Shown here: positions 8,578 to 17,118 of the stretch, piece by piece | Layout of the letters: each line of letters opens with the position of its first letter | Numbering within the stretch: position 1 is the first letter of the stretch | Origin: Hyphococcus luteus | GTDB taxonomy: Bacteria > Pseudomonadota > Alphaproteobacteria > Caulobacterales > Parvularculaceae | Assembly (NCBI RefSeq): GCF_002943565.1 | Contig: NZ_PJCH01000015.1 | Location: forward strand, 620,001-684,000 | Direction: 5' to 3' | Length of the DNA stretch: 64,000 nucleotides | Position numbers and translations under genes: made by a program | The notes under the pieces: generated by a model | What the model was told of the DNA's origin: nothing | Database searches by the model: none | The model's input: only the letters and a program-made list of their open reading frames with translations

Positions 8578-9603
8578 TCAGGCCAGCTCCGCCCGAACGA
8601 TCTTCGCCCCTTCAGCCATCGCCTTCATTTTCCCGAAGGCGGTTTCATGCGGGAGATATTTCAGGCCGCAGTCAGGCGCGACGATCACATTGGCTGCGGG
8701 GACGACTTCAAGCCCCGCGCGGATGCGTTCGGCCACCGTTTCCGGACTCTCAATCTCCGGATCGCTGAGATCGAGCACGCCCAGAATAACTTTTTTGTCT
8801 TTCAGCGGCGCTAGCTCTTTCGGATTGAGATGGCTTTGCGCCGTCTCCACCGAAACCTGATCGATCCCGGTTTCCGCCAGTTCGCCGAGAAAATGATACC
8901 CTGTAGCTCGTTCGTCATGAATGATCGCCGCATAGCCGAAACAGATATGGAGCGCCGTTTCGCCTTTAACGCCGTCCAGAGCGCGCTGCAGCGCCTTCAC
9001 CCCGTATTCGCGCGCCTTTTCGGGCCGGGCCTGCATATAGGGTTCGTCAAGCTGAACGATGTCAGCCCCGGCCTCGAACAGATCCTTGATTTCTTCATTG
9101 AGCGCCGCCGCATAATCGAGAGCGAGCGCCGCCTCATCTTCATAATGATCATTTTGCGCCTGCTGGCTCATAGTGAAGGGCCCGGGCACGGTAATCTTTA
9201 TTTTTCTGTCCGTATGGGCGCGAAGAAATTTTACGTCCTCGACCTGCACCGGATATTTGCGCCTGATCTTGCCGGTAATGCGCGGCACCGGATTGGGATG
9301 GCCGCTGCGGTCAAGCGCGGTCCCGTGATTTTCCATATCGACGCCCTCAAGCGCCGTTGCAAATCTATTTGAATAACTTTCCCGGCGCATCTCCCCATCG
9401 GTGATGATGTCGAGGCCGGCCTGCTCTTGATCGTGAATCGCCATGATGGTGGCGTCGTTTTGCGCCTCTTCCAGCCATTGCGGATCAACCCTCCACAATT
9501 CCTTGGCGCGCACCCGGGGCGGGAAACGGTCCTGCAGCCGTTTCCGGTCAATCAGCCACTCCGGCATCGCATAAGAACCAACCAAGGATGTGGGCAAAAG
9601 CAT
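8578..9603 (-). CDS. MetE C-terminal-like (cobalamin-independent methionine synthase type) methyltransferase core
   Basis: A 341-residue single barrel that matches only the catalytic C-terminal half of MetE (full MetE is about 750 residues). The complete zinc site is visible: His219 and Cys221 in LHICFGY, Glu253 in VSVETAQ and Cys312 in APDCGLK. A folate-side DEPYM segment lies near 186-190. MetE moves a methyl group from methyl-tetrahydrofolate to a zinc-bound thiol; stand-alone cores are known, but their donors and acceptors are often undefined. The ATG at 9603 is preferred over a TTG at 9612, which lies only two bases after AGGGAG. Set in an aromatic-catabolic cluster, it could handle methyl groups from methoxylated aromatics or act on a thiol substrate of its own; this is inference. 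True methionine synthesis is less likely here. Confidence 0.75.
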   Translation of the reverse strand: MLLPTSLVGSYAMPEWLIDRKRLQDRFPPRVRAKELWRVDPQWLEEAQNDATIMAIHDQEQAGLDIITDGEMRRESYSNRFATALEGVDMENHGTALDRSGHPNPVPRITGKIRRKYPVQVEDVKFLRAHTDRKIKITVPGPFTMSQQAQNDHYEDEAALALDYAAALNEEIKDLFEAGADIVQLDEPYMQARPEKAREYGVKALQRALDGVKGETALHICFGYAAIIHDERATGYHFLGELAETGIDQVSVETAQSHLNPKELAPLKDKKVILGVLDLSDPEIESPETVAERIRAGLEVVPAANVIVAPDCGLKYLPHETAFGKMKAMAEGAKIVRAELA

Positions 9604-9665
9604 TAAATTCAACTCCCTTTAAGTTTTGTCTTGAGCGCGCGCAGCATGCTCCCGGCTCGATCCGA

Positions 9666-10562
9666 TCAGGCTCCCTCAAGCCCCATCAGCCGCGCGGCGT
9701 TGCCGCCGGTCATTTTGCGCACTTCTTCTTCGCTATGGCCGAGATCGAGGCACATATTGATGACGTAACGCAGGCCTTCGACGGGCGTCGGATTACCCTC
9801 CTGCCCCAGGTCCGAGCCGATGATCGTGTGGTCGACGCCGCCGGCCTCGATCAATTCGCCAAGACCTTCGAGCGTGTATTTGCCGCTCTTGTTTTGAACG
9901 CCCGCCCACATGCAGCAGGAATGCTCAAGCATGGCCCCCATGGCGGCGAGCTCGCTGATGTCCGAAAGGCTGCAGCCAATAAGAAAAGTCGGGTGGTTTA
10001 CCAGAAGGCGCGTCACGCCGCGCGCCTTGGCTTCATCGAACAACGGCCAGATTTCGGATATGTGCAGATGGCCCGCCGAAAGCACGCCGTCATATTTGGC
10101 GATGATGTCGAGGATCGTCTTGACCTCGTCGACAAGTTCGCCCGTATCCGTGACGATCGTCAGCGCTTTCGGCTTCAACATTTCCTCTTTGGTCGCAAGG
10201 TAATTCTTGCGATGCGAATGACGAATGTGATTGGCCGCTGAAAAAGTCGGCATCCAGACAAGCCGGGCGTTCAGCTTGAAGCCGTGGTCTACGGCATAAG
10301 GATTGAGCCCGCCGACCGTATTGTTGAGCGGAACGCCCGACAGGAGCTCCACCTTGAGCGGCATTGTCTCTTTCAAGAGCTCGACGACAGGCGTGACGGA
10401 ATAATAATGATCCTTGAAGAGAATGGCGCGCAGCCCCGCTTCTTCCGCCTGTTTGATCGCTTCGACATGATTGAGCCCGCGCGGCATCACGGACGGGCCG
10501 CTGTGACAGTGCAAATCGATGGCGCCGGTCATCAGGCGGTCAATCTGTTCTTCACGATTCAT
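9666..10562 (-). CDS. DUF6282 family protein (amidohydrolase-like TIM barrel)
   Basis: A 298-residue soluble protein. The N-terminal IDLHCHSGP motif is the His-x-His metal signature of amidohydrolase/PHP-like barrels. Further His residues occur in FKDHYYS, SAGHLHISE and LLVNHPTF, and IIGSDLGQ supplies a terminal Asp, consistent with a metal-dependent hydrolase or decarboxylase barrel. The ATG at 10562 is preceded by GGAG at a good distance; a GTG at 10574 would bury that site. I recognise the family as DUF6282, for which I know no defined substrate. Gaps of 41 bp to the cupin and 62 bp to the MetE-like gene, all on one strand, suggest one operon and one pathway. Confidence 0.72.
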   Translation of the reverse strand: MNREEQIDRLMTGAIDLHCHSGPSVMPRGLNHVEAIKQAEEAGLRAILFKDHYYSVTPVVELLKETMPLKVELLSGVPLNNTVGGLNPYAVDHGFKLNARLVWMPTFSAANHIRHSHRKNYLATKEEMLKPKALTIVTDTGELVDEVKTILDIIAKYDGVLSAGHLHISEIWPLFDEAKARGVTRLLVNHPTFLIGCSLSDISELAAMGAMLEHSCCMWAGVQNKSGKYTLEGLGELIEAGGVDHTIIGSDLGQEGNPTPVEGLRYVINMCLDLGHSEEEVRKMTGGNAARLMGLEGA

Positions 10563-10603
10563 TTGTTGCTCCACTCATTGAGGAATCGCCATTTGAAGAG
10601 CGA

Positions 10604-11512
10604 TCAATCGCCGAAGTCAGGCATCGGATAATCGTCCGCGTTCAGCACCCATCCTTCACGTTCGGAAAAATCCCGCCTCGGCGGGCAAAAGGCGTCGCAC
10701 AGCCGGTTAAGACCGTCCGTCATGCCTGCGGATGTGTGGGTGGCCGGCGGCGGGATGACGCAAACCGAAGGCGCATTGCAATAGGCATGCTCATCTTCGC
10801 GCCATGTGGTCATGTCATGCGTCCATGGCCAACGCAGGTGATGGGTGAACTCTCCGGCGAGCGCGATCGAATATTGCTCGAAGTCGTCATGATGATGCGG
10901 CGAAACGTTTTTCGGATCGCGTTTGCCGACCCGGCCGTCGCCGAAATTCACCATGACCGTCGAGCCGCGATAAAGACGGCCGAAACGCCCCTCTTCACGC
11001 GGCACGGTTCCGGAATAAGCGCGAATGCGATGCCCGCCGACCGGCTCGGGCCAGGCTTCAAACGGCGCCACGTTCGGGTCTGGCTCTTTATAATCGCCTT
11101 TGTTGGGACATTTTTCGACGAGATCGGCTGACTGCGTGGTGATGAGACGCCAAATGGCGCCGTCGTTTTTCGTTTCGATTTCGCTTTCGCCCGGCGGAAT
11201 GAAAACCACGGAAGGACCGGAAATTGTCTGTTCCTCTCCGTTGGCGGTGACTTTCACCGTCATTCCTTCAAAGGGAAGCAGAAGAGCATATTCGTCCGGC
11301 TGATTTTTGCGCGTAAAACGTCCGCCAGCCTTCGCCTCAATGTAATTTACGATGAGCGTTTGCCCGCGGCAGAGCCAGGAGGCGCCGTTTTCATCGCTTT
11401 CTACAGGCTTTTCATTATAGAAAAGCCCGTAAGACGCCGGCTGAAACGGCGTTCGCATTTCCGGCTGTTTATTGGAAACCAAAGACGCACGAAGGTCATT
11501 CTTACCATACAT
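10604..11512 (-). CDS. Bicupin-like protein with one intact metal site
   Basis: A 302-residue protein made of two beta-barrel cupin halves. The second half has a full cupin motif 1, HHHDDFE (H-x-H-x3-E) about residues 203-209, and motif 2, PPPATHTSAG, giving the fourth His. The first half has the matching strands (EYALLLPFEGM and VVFIPPGES) but lacks the His ligands, so it is a degenerate copy. Intact sites of this kind bind Fe or Mn in dioxygenases, isomerases and decarboxylases. No signal peptide is seen. It is the first gene of the run cupin, DUF6282, MetE-like, marR, importer. A ring-cleavage or quercetinase-like dioxygenase is conceivable, but a specific reaction cannot be assigned. Confidence 0.68.
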   Translation of the reverse strand: MYGKNDLRASLVSNKQPEMRTPFQPASYGLFYNEKPVESDENGASWLCRGQTLIVNYIEAKAGGRFTRKNQPDEYALLLPFEGMTVKVTANGEEQTISGPSVVFIPPGESEIETKNDGAIWRLITTQSADLVEKCPNKGDYKEPDPNVAPFEAWPEPVGGHRIRAYSGTVPREEGRFGRLYRGSTVMVNFGDGRVGKRDPKNVSPHHHDDFEQYSIALAGEFTHHLRWPWTHDMTTWREDEHAYCNAPSVCVIPPPATHTSAGMTDGLNRLCDAFCPPRRDFSEREGWVLNADDYPMPDFGD

Positions 11513-11696
11513 GGCGGTCTTAAATACTCCTCCCGGCCGACTGGCGGCGGCCTATGTTCTTTTCTTTGTGACGGCGGCAAAAACGCCATTCCGCATTTGT
11601 TGTTAGGGCGACCTTAGGTCCCCCGTCAGGGCGGGTCTAATTCTTTCTGGGAGCGCCACCCATAACCCGCAGGCATAAAAAAGCGACCGATCCAGC

Positions 11697-11708
11697 AATA
11701 ATATTATT
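11697..11708. promoter_or_regulatory. AT-rich palindrome between SDR and cupin genes
   Basis: AATAATATTATT is a perfect 12-bp palindrome in the 239-bp gap upstream of the cupin gene. It lies nearer the 3' end of the SDR gene, about 185 bp from the cupin start, so it could be an upstream binding site or chance AT-rich symmetry. The rest of the gap shows no convincing promoter hexamers. Confidence 0.25.
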
Positions 11709-11751
11709 ATTGACGAACGCCGGCAGGGAAGCGCCGCCAGTTGCGCCTCTC

Positions 11752-12483
11752 CTATCCGCGGCCCAGGAACGGGACCCGCACCGGCAAAATCACCGTATCA
11801 AGCAGCGTCATTTCCGGCGGCAGCCCACACAGATAAACGATCAGATCGCCGATATGCGCCGGCTCGAGGCGGTCGGGCGAAGGTTTGTCGCTGAACCCCG
11901 GCGCCAGCATCGATCGTGTGGCTCCCGGATGAATGGCTGCGGCCGTGATGAGATCGTCGCGGTAATCGAGCGCAATCTGCTTGGTCATTCCCTCAATTGC
12001 GAACTTGCTCGCCGTATAGGCCATGGAATGCCCCCGCGGAATTTTTGCGGACAAGGAGCCGATATTGATAATCCGCCCTCCTGTTCCGTTTTCTTTCATC
12101 AGGCGTATCGCCTCGCGCGAGAACAGGAAATAACTGGTCAGATTGGTGTCGATCACTTGCCGCCACCGCTCTGTGGTCAGCTCGTGGACCGGCGTTGCAT
12201 CGGCCATGCCCGCATTATTGACCAGTATATCGGGAGCGCCGAACGCTTTCAGGCAGGTTTCGAATACGCCGACGATTTCAGATTCCTTTGTTACATCTGC
12301 GGGCGCGGCAAGAGCGCGCTCGCCCTCTGCGGTTATTTCCTGTGCAAGGTCTTCAAGCTTGTCGGCGCTGCGCGCCGTGACGATGACCGACGCGCCGGCG
12401 CGGGCCAGTTGCTGCGCGATTCCGCGGCCGATGCCTGTGCTGGCGCCGGTGATGATGGCGGTTTTACCCGTCAGTTTTGACAT
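11752..12483 (-). CDS. Short-chain dehydrogenase/reductase
   Basis: A 243-residue classical SDR. The cofactor motif TGASTGIG is at residues 13-20, the NNAG motif near 88, a catalytic Ser in IGSLSAK and the Tyr-x3-Lys in YTASK near 155. Family role: NAD(P)-linked oxidation or reduction of alcohols and ketones in the cytoplasm. AGGAG lies just upstream of the ATG. It follows the MFS gene by 67 bp on the same strand and may share its transcript; a 239-bp gap separates it from the cupin gene. The substrate is not predictable. Coenzyme choice is also unclear, although an Arg in TARS after the second strand would favour NADP. Confidence 0.85.
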   Translation of the reverse strand: MSKLTGKTAIITGASTGIGRGIAQQLARAGASVIVTARSADKLEDLAQEITAEGERALAAPADVTKESEIVGVFETCLKAFGAPDILVNNAGMADATPVHELTTERWRQVIDTNLTSYFLFSREAIRLMKENGTGGRIINIGSLSAKIPRGHSMAYTASKFAIEGMTKQIALDYRDDLITAAAIHPGATRSMLAPGFSDKPSPDRLEPAHIGDLIVYLCGLPPEMTLLDTVILPVRVPFLGRG

Positions 12484-12550
12484 AAATGCTCTCCTCCGCG
12501 AATTCGTTTTGCAAAATGTATAGCTGTCATGCGGCGTGAATGAGGATCAG

Positions 12551-14182
12551 CTAAGCGGACTCCATCGCCGGCCGCACAACGACGCTGATGAAAACCTGAA
12601 CGGAATCAGGCCCACGGTGAAGAGCATGGAGCGCTTCGATAATCTCGCGGTCGGCCACAGTCATCCGTGTACGATAGTTCAGATAATCCGCCCAGGTCTT
12701 CACCATAAACCGCATCCGCCATGCACTGGGGTTCTCGACGCTTCGCGTGAGAGTCCAATTGCGAAACCCTATTCTGGCATGGCTTTGCGCCAGCTTCGCC
12801 ATCTTTTCGAGGAAGAGCTCGCGATCCGCATCGTCAATGGAGAACTGTATCTCCACGACAATAGGCCCGTCTCTGGGTGCAAGCGCCTCGGCCGGCCAGC
12901 GGAGTGGCAACGGGTCGCCCGGCTGAACAGCATCGCCCGAGGGAAACGAAACCGGCGCTAGCAATGAAAGCCCGATCGCCAGACAGAAGACGCCCGTCGC
13001 GACCCCCATGACGGCTGAAGTGTCCATATGCGCGGCGAGAACGCCCCACAAGATGCTCGAGCCGGCAAGGCCGCCGGCGGAAAAAGAGAAGTAACTGCTG
13101 AAAACTCTCGCAGCGGCCCACTGAGCGCTATGGAGCTGGCCGATAATGTTCAACAGCGTGATGGAGCCCATATGAGCAAGACCGACCAGATAAAACCCAA
13201 ACATGGAAAGGCCCGCCACAGGCGAAACCGAAACGATCCCGCATCCTGCGGCCCCAATAGCAAGCAAACCGTGCAATAAAGCCTCTGCCCCAAAATTTTT
13301 TCGAATACGTTCAATCAAAAGCGCGCCGGTAATGGAGCCGAAACCGAATGCGGCGAGCAGTCCGCCGTAAGCGGAGGCGCCGGCCCCCAGAATGTCCGTA
13401 GCGATAAACGGCGCAAGCGCAGCCATAACACTCGTGCAACAGCTCACGATCAGCGCCCGGAACTGACAATTTAGAATAACCGGCGAATTGATTATATAAC
13501 GGACTCCCGATCCGACGGCGTCTCCAAGCCGTTCCCTGTAGGACCGGTCCGTTTTTTCAGGCGGACTGAACAGTGAAACGCCGATAATGGGAAGCATGGC
13601 GAAAAACGGCGCTACGAATCCCGCCGCCGTGCCCGCCGCAGCGATGAGCGCGCCGCCGATCGCGGGCCCGACGCTGCGCCCTATATTGAAACTGATCGAG
13701 TTCAGCGAAATCGCCTGGGGCAATTGTTCGTGCGGCAGATATTGACGGATCGACGTCTGCAACGCGGGAATGAAGAACGCTTGGCCGCTTCCAAGTGCAA
13801 AACACAAAAACAAGATCGCGAGCGGCTGCAGCAAAGCCCCTCTGTCTCCCATCCATGCGGCGAAACTGGCCAGCGCCATGACTAATCCCGCAATAAACAT
13901 GATGCGCCGCTTCTCAAAGGTGTCGGCGACAGGCCCTGACAGAAAGCCAAAAAGCAACACCGGCAGAAGAAACGCCGTCTGGACCATGGCGACCCGTTCA
14001 GGATCGTCCGTCATGATTTTCATTAACCAGGCGGCGGTCGCCACCATGATGTGAATGCCGAGATTTGAAGAAAGCGATGCAAGCCAGGTTCGACGGAACG
14101 ACGCATTGCACAAAACATGGGCCGGCGCTTCGCTAGCGCCCGGGGGAAAGTCCGACCCGGAATTGTTCACAATAGCCGCCAT
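12551..14182 (-). CDS. MFS_3/EntS-type transporter with C-terminal soluble domain
   Basis: A 543-residue protein. Residues 25-420 form about 12 transmembrane helices of the EntS-like MFS_3 family, with the loop motif SGPVADTFEKRR after helix 2. Residues 430-543 form a soluble domain with a ferredoxin-like alternation (VVEIQFSID, then WRMRFMVKTW). This length and C-terminal extension are normal for the MFS_3 family. Members are drug or siderophore exporters, and many are annotated only by homology. GGAG is only one base from the ATG at 14182, so the start is uncertain. It heads the minus-strand run that ends with the importer gene, close to the tRNA-Asn fragment. Confidence 0.78.
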   Translation of the reverse strand: MAAIVNNSGSDFPPGASEAPAHVLCNASFRRTWLASLSSNLGIHIMVATAAWLMKIMTDDPERVAMVQTAFLLPVLLFGFLSGPVADTFEKRRIMFIAGLVMALASFAAWMGDRGALLQPLAILFLCFALGSGQAFFIPALQTSIRQYLPHEQLPQAISLNSISFNIGRSVGPAIGGALIAAAGTAAGFVAPFFAMLPIIGVSLFSPPEKTDRSYRERLGDAVGSGVRYIINSPVILNCQFRALIVSCCTSVMAALAPFIATDILGAGASAYGGLLAAFGFGSITGALLIERIRKNFGAEALLHGLLAIGAAGCGIVSVSPVAGLSMFGFYLVGLAHMGSITLLNIIGQLHSAQWAAARVFSSYFSFSAGGLAGSSILWGVLAAHMDTSAVMGVATGVFCLAIGLSLLAPVSFPSGDAVQPGDPLPLRWPAEALAPRDGPIVVEIQFSIDDADRELFLEKMAKLAQSHARIGFRNWTLTRSVENPSAWRMRFMVKTWADYLNYRTRMTVADREIIEALHALHRGPDSVQVFISVVVRPAMESA

Positions 14183-14518
14183 TCTCCGAAATGTTTTTGC
14201 GCGCGGCCGTAACGCGCCCCGCCTTACGCCAGCCGTATAGCGCCGGCACTTTACGACTAAGCTTTTGCTTCATGAGAAGAACAGGTGACAAGAGACCAAT
14301 TAATTCAGAATTGCTATCAATAGACTTGAAAAACGGTATCAAACGTTTTCTGACGGCAGATATTAAATGAAAATGCGAATTACCGGCGGACGGTTTGCAG
14401 AAATGCACAATTATAATCAGTGTCTGCTTGCTATCACGCTTCTAACGAGAGAATGCGGGCAACATTCATTTCAAAACGCCGCCCGACATTCCGGGCATCC
14501 GGCCTTACGGATCAAAAG

Positions 14519-14596
14519 GGCCCGACGAATCAGTCAGAACCGCACGGCAATCTGTTAATCAGCGGGCCACTGGTTCGAGTCCAGTTCGGGGGGCCA
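14519..14596 (+). pseudogene. tRNA-Asn(GTT) remnant: intact 3' half, degenerate 5' half
   Basis: From 14552 to 14596 the sequence reads as the 3' half of tRNA-Asn. It has the anticodon loop CTGTTAA (anticodon GTT), 3' anticodon stem TCAGC, a 5-nt variable loop, a perfect T arm (ACTGG-TTCGAGT-CCAGT, 14569-14585) and TCGGGGG-G-CCA. Upstream, GGCCCGA (14519) pairs with only five of seven acceptor bases. The 5' anticodon-stem bases do not pair, and the D arm is short. A functional tRNA is unlikely. An intact 3' half is what an integrase leaves at the far end of an element inserted in a tRNA gene. The rest of the 574-bp gap 14183-14756 holds AT-rich sequence and the terminator at 14724, and no other gene that I can see. 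Confidence 0.65.
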
Positions 14597-14723
14597 TTTC
14601 ATCAAAACGTAAATTCACCGCAAAATATAAATTTAAACGTCCGGCGCTAGCCAAGCTCCCAGCTCTGGTCGTCGCGGTGCTGCTGCGCCAAAAGCAACAG
14701 CAAACGTGACCGCCGCCGGCCTG

Positions 14724-14746
14724 AAAAAAAAGCCTACGCGCTAAGC
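14724..14746 (-). terminator. Rho-independent terminator of the lipoprotein operon
   Basis: On the minus strand GCTTA-GCGCG-TAGGC forms a 5-bp stem (one G-T pair) followed directly by eight T residues. It begins 11 bp past the lipoprotein stop codon at 14757. The stem is short but the T-run is strong. Confidence 0.55.
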
Positions 14747-14756
14747 ATTGAAATGT

Positions 14757-15542
14757 TCACCGCCATTTCTCTGGAAGGGCGCCGACGCGCTCCATGCGGT
14801 CGTAATTCATGTAGCGGGACGAGATGGACATTGAGACGGCCTGTCCATCGGCGCCGGTCTGAAACTCAACGCGCACCGGCTGACCGCCGGAGTTGACCCA
14901 TTGCTGTTCGAACCGCATGTCGGCGAGAGATTTCATGTACCAGGGGGCGACGTCGCCCCACATGGCGCCGACCATCAGATAGCCGTCCGGAATCGGGCGA
15001 TCCGGATTGCCGTTGTCCGCCGGCGCAACGAAGAGTTTGCGGTTGTCGCTGTCCGGAAGGGCGTAGAGACCGTAGAAACGGTCGAGATCGCCGCGCGGCT
15101 CGCCAAGGGCGTAGTCTTCAGGCGGCGCATTGTTGTCGGCCGCCTGCGCCGCTTTCTCCTTGTCGACTTTGTTTATCGTGGCCTGGTCTTCGGCCCGATC
15201 CAAAAGGCCGGCGAGAAGCTGTTGGGCCATGGCCTCGTTGCCCTGGTCGCAGAGCTCCGCAGCCATGTCGCGCGCCCTCCGAAAGGCCGTCTTTTCCGCT
15301 TCCGTCAGATCGCTATCGCTGGCGAGACGCGCGTCGAGCGCCTCAATCTGTTCGGCGCAGCCGGCATCCGCCGCCGCCAGGCGCAGGGGCTGGGCTTCTT
15401 CCCGGGGCTCCTGCGGCGGCGCCTGTTCGGCGGCTTCCCCGCTGTCGTTCTCTGAACCTTGTGCGCGCTCGCCGCAGGCCGGCAGCGCCAGACAGGTCGC
15501 CGTCAGGAACGCCGCTATTCCAATCGATCTCGCAATGCGCAT
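14757..15542 (-). CDS. Putative outer-membrane lipoprotein of unknown function
   Basis: A 261-residue protein. The N-terminus MRIARSIGIAAF, a hydrophobic stretch and the lipobox LPAC (Cys23) mark a lipoprotein. An acidic, Glu/Gln-rich linker (about 24-55) is followed by a helical region with Cys residues (about 60-125). The C-terminal domain contains DLDRFYGLYALPD and YLMVGAMWGDVAPWY, which I do not recognise. The ATG at 15542 is chosen since AAAGGAG lies at normal spacing; an adjacent ATG at 15545 is too close and longer versions read through the ribosome site. It is the last gene of a three-gene exported operon, 19 bp after the LamG gene. The Trp/Tyr-rich C-terminus suggests binding rather than catalysis, but that is speculative. 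Confidence 0.7.
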   Translation of the reverse strand: MRIARSIGIAAFLTATCLALPACGERAQGSENDSGEAAEQAPPQEPREEAQPLRLAAADAGCAEQIEALDARLASDSDLTEAEKTAFRRARDMAAELCDQGNEAMAQQLLAGLLDRAEDQATINKVDKEKAAQAADNNAPPEDYALGEPRGDLDRFYGLYALPDSDNRKLFVAPADNGNPDRPIPDGYLMVGAMWGDVAPWYMKSLADMRFEQQWVNSGGQPVRVEFQTGADGQAVSMSISSRYMNYDRMERVGALPEKWR

Positions 15543-15561
15543 CATTTTCTCCTTTGACTGA

Positions 15562-17088
15562 TTACTTCTCTTCATAGACGCCTTCCACCTTGCGGCAGAC
15601 AAGTTCGAGGCCGGTAACGGACGCCTTTCCAAGATTATTGACCGTGTCGTACCGGATGCGCACGCCGGAGGCGACTTCCACACCTTTGTCGCAGCTCACT
15701 AGCTCTTTCCATTCGCTGCATCGTGGCAAGATCGTTTCCTGCGTATCCACATCCTTGAATGCAATAACGTTCGCATCTTGATCGACAACAACGCGCACGG
15801 CGCTGGATTGAAATCCTTTGACGCGGTTGTTCTGCCGGCCGTTCTGGCACACGCGCAGGGATTGAAGATAATAGCCCGTCTCATAGTCCGCCAAAAGACG
15901 CGCGCCCTGTGCTCCAGGCGCGTCAACGGTGATGCCGGATGTTAAGCATTTCGAAAACTCCTGCCGCTTCTTCTTTCCCGCGTTCGGAGTGAAATCGAAA
16001 TTTCCAGGCGGTTCGGAACTGATCGCAACTTCGCAAGGCGCTTTCGCCACGCTGTTGTCTTGTTGAATTCGCAGCGCACGCACCGGAACCGATTGAAGAT
16101 CCAGCATCTCTGTCTGTTCTGCTGAATCCCCGGAAAGCTTGGAAATACTATACTCGTCCGACAGGCGCAGACCAGCGAGCTTGCGGTTGTCGTCGTTTTG
16201 CCGATCGTCAGAGGACGATGCTTTACTGGTCTCTTCGCCTTCTCCTGCTTCGGCGCTGTCGCCGGAGTCTGCGGTTTTCTGTTCTTCAGTTTCCACCGGC
16301 GGCGCAGTGTCGCCCAGCGGGGCCGGGCTTTCGGCGGTGCGCAGCGACTCCACCTGTCCCGGCGTCAGCTTGCCCTCATAAATCCGCAGATCGTCGATCG
16401 CCGCGTCTTCGGCGACCTGATAGCCTTCGAGCGTCAGAGCGCCGATGACGAGATACCGCTTGTCTTCCTTCTCGTTGTCTGTGGGATGTTCCAGAAGCGG
16501 CTGGTTGCGGCCGTTGGCCGCGAGGTCCGCCGGGTCCATATCCTGGTCCGGAAAGTCTTGAGGTTCTCCATCAACATAAATGCGCACAGATTGTTCATCA
16601 TAGTCCCAGACGGCGGCGACATGGGTCCAGACGCCGACTTTCAGCTTCTTGCTGTGGCGCGGTTTGGAACGCCCGGCGTTGGTGCGAATGTCTTCATTAT
16701 ACAGCCCCATCCGCGGCGCGCCGGACTTGCTGCTTCCGGAAGAAAAAATATAGCCGCCCGAAGCCGCGCGATCGAAACCAAGCTTGACCCAGGCGCTGGC
16801 GCTGAGCTGGCGGTAGGTGTTGAAGTCGATGTCGAGTTCGGCGGCGATCACCGCGGATTCGAACCGCTCACCGAATTCATAAGCCTCGCCATATTTGCCC
16901 TCGACCGATGTGAGCTCGCCGCCGCTGACATTTATCACTTCGGTGGGAATGCCGCGCGCCGCCTCGTCCGGCGCGCCGTCGAATGGAAAATAGGCCAGCA
17001 GTTCGGTTTCGGCATGCGCCGGACCGGCGATAACGAAGGCCGCGGCGGCGGCCAGCGGCAAGCGTGTGTTCGGAAGCCATGCAGACAT
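15562..17088 (-). CDS. Secreted LamG/concanavalin-like domain protein
   Basis: A 508-residue exported protein. The signal peptide ends at about AGPAHA (residue 26). Residues 28-245 form a LamG/concanavalin-A-like jelly roll: LLAYFPFDG at the start, SASAWVKLGF, WTHVAAVWDYDEQSVRIYVDG, and AIDDLRIYEGKLT at the end, as in LamG_3 domains. A low-complexity linker rich in Glu, Ser, Asp and Thr (about 250-315) follows. The C-terminal 190 residues contain at least six Cys (VAISSEPPG, SLRVCQNG, ILPRCSEW, LELVCRKVE) and are likely disulphide-bonded outside the cytoplasm. Start chosen at 17088, behind GGAAAGG. LamG domains bind glycans or surface proteins. Co-export with a lipoprotein suggests a periplasmic or surface complex, but no enzyme signature is seen. 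Confidence 0.75.
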   Translation of the reverse strand: MSAWLPNTRLPLAAAAAFVIAGPAHAETELLAYFPFDGAPDEAARGIPTEVINVSGGELTSVEGKYGEAYEFGERFESAVIAAELDIDFNTYRQLSASAWVKLGFDRAASGGYIFSSGSSKSGAPRMGLYNEDIRTNAGRSKPRHSKKLKVGVWTHVAAVWDYDEQSVRIYVDGEPQDFPDQDMDPADLAANGRNQPLLEHPTDNEKEDKRYLVIGALTLEGYQVAEDAAIDDLRIYEGKLTPGQVESLRTAESPAPLGDTAPPVETEEQKTADSGDSAEAGEGEETSKASSSDDRQNDDNRKLAGLRLSDEYSISKLSGDSAEQTEMLDLQSVPVRALRIQQDNSVAKAPCEVAISSEPPGNFDFTPNAGKKKRQEFSKCLTSGITVDAPGAQGARLLADYETGYYLQSLRVCQNGRQNNRVKGFQSSAVRVVVDQDANVIAFKDVDTQETILPRCSEWKELVSCDKGVEVASGVRIRYDTVNNLGKASVTGLELVCRKVEGVYEEK

Positions 17089-17118
17089 ATCAACTGCCTT
17101 TCCGCCCGGCATGGAGCG

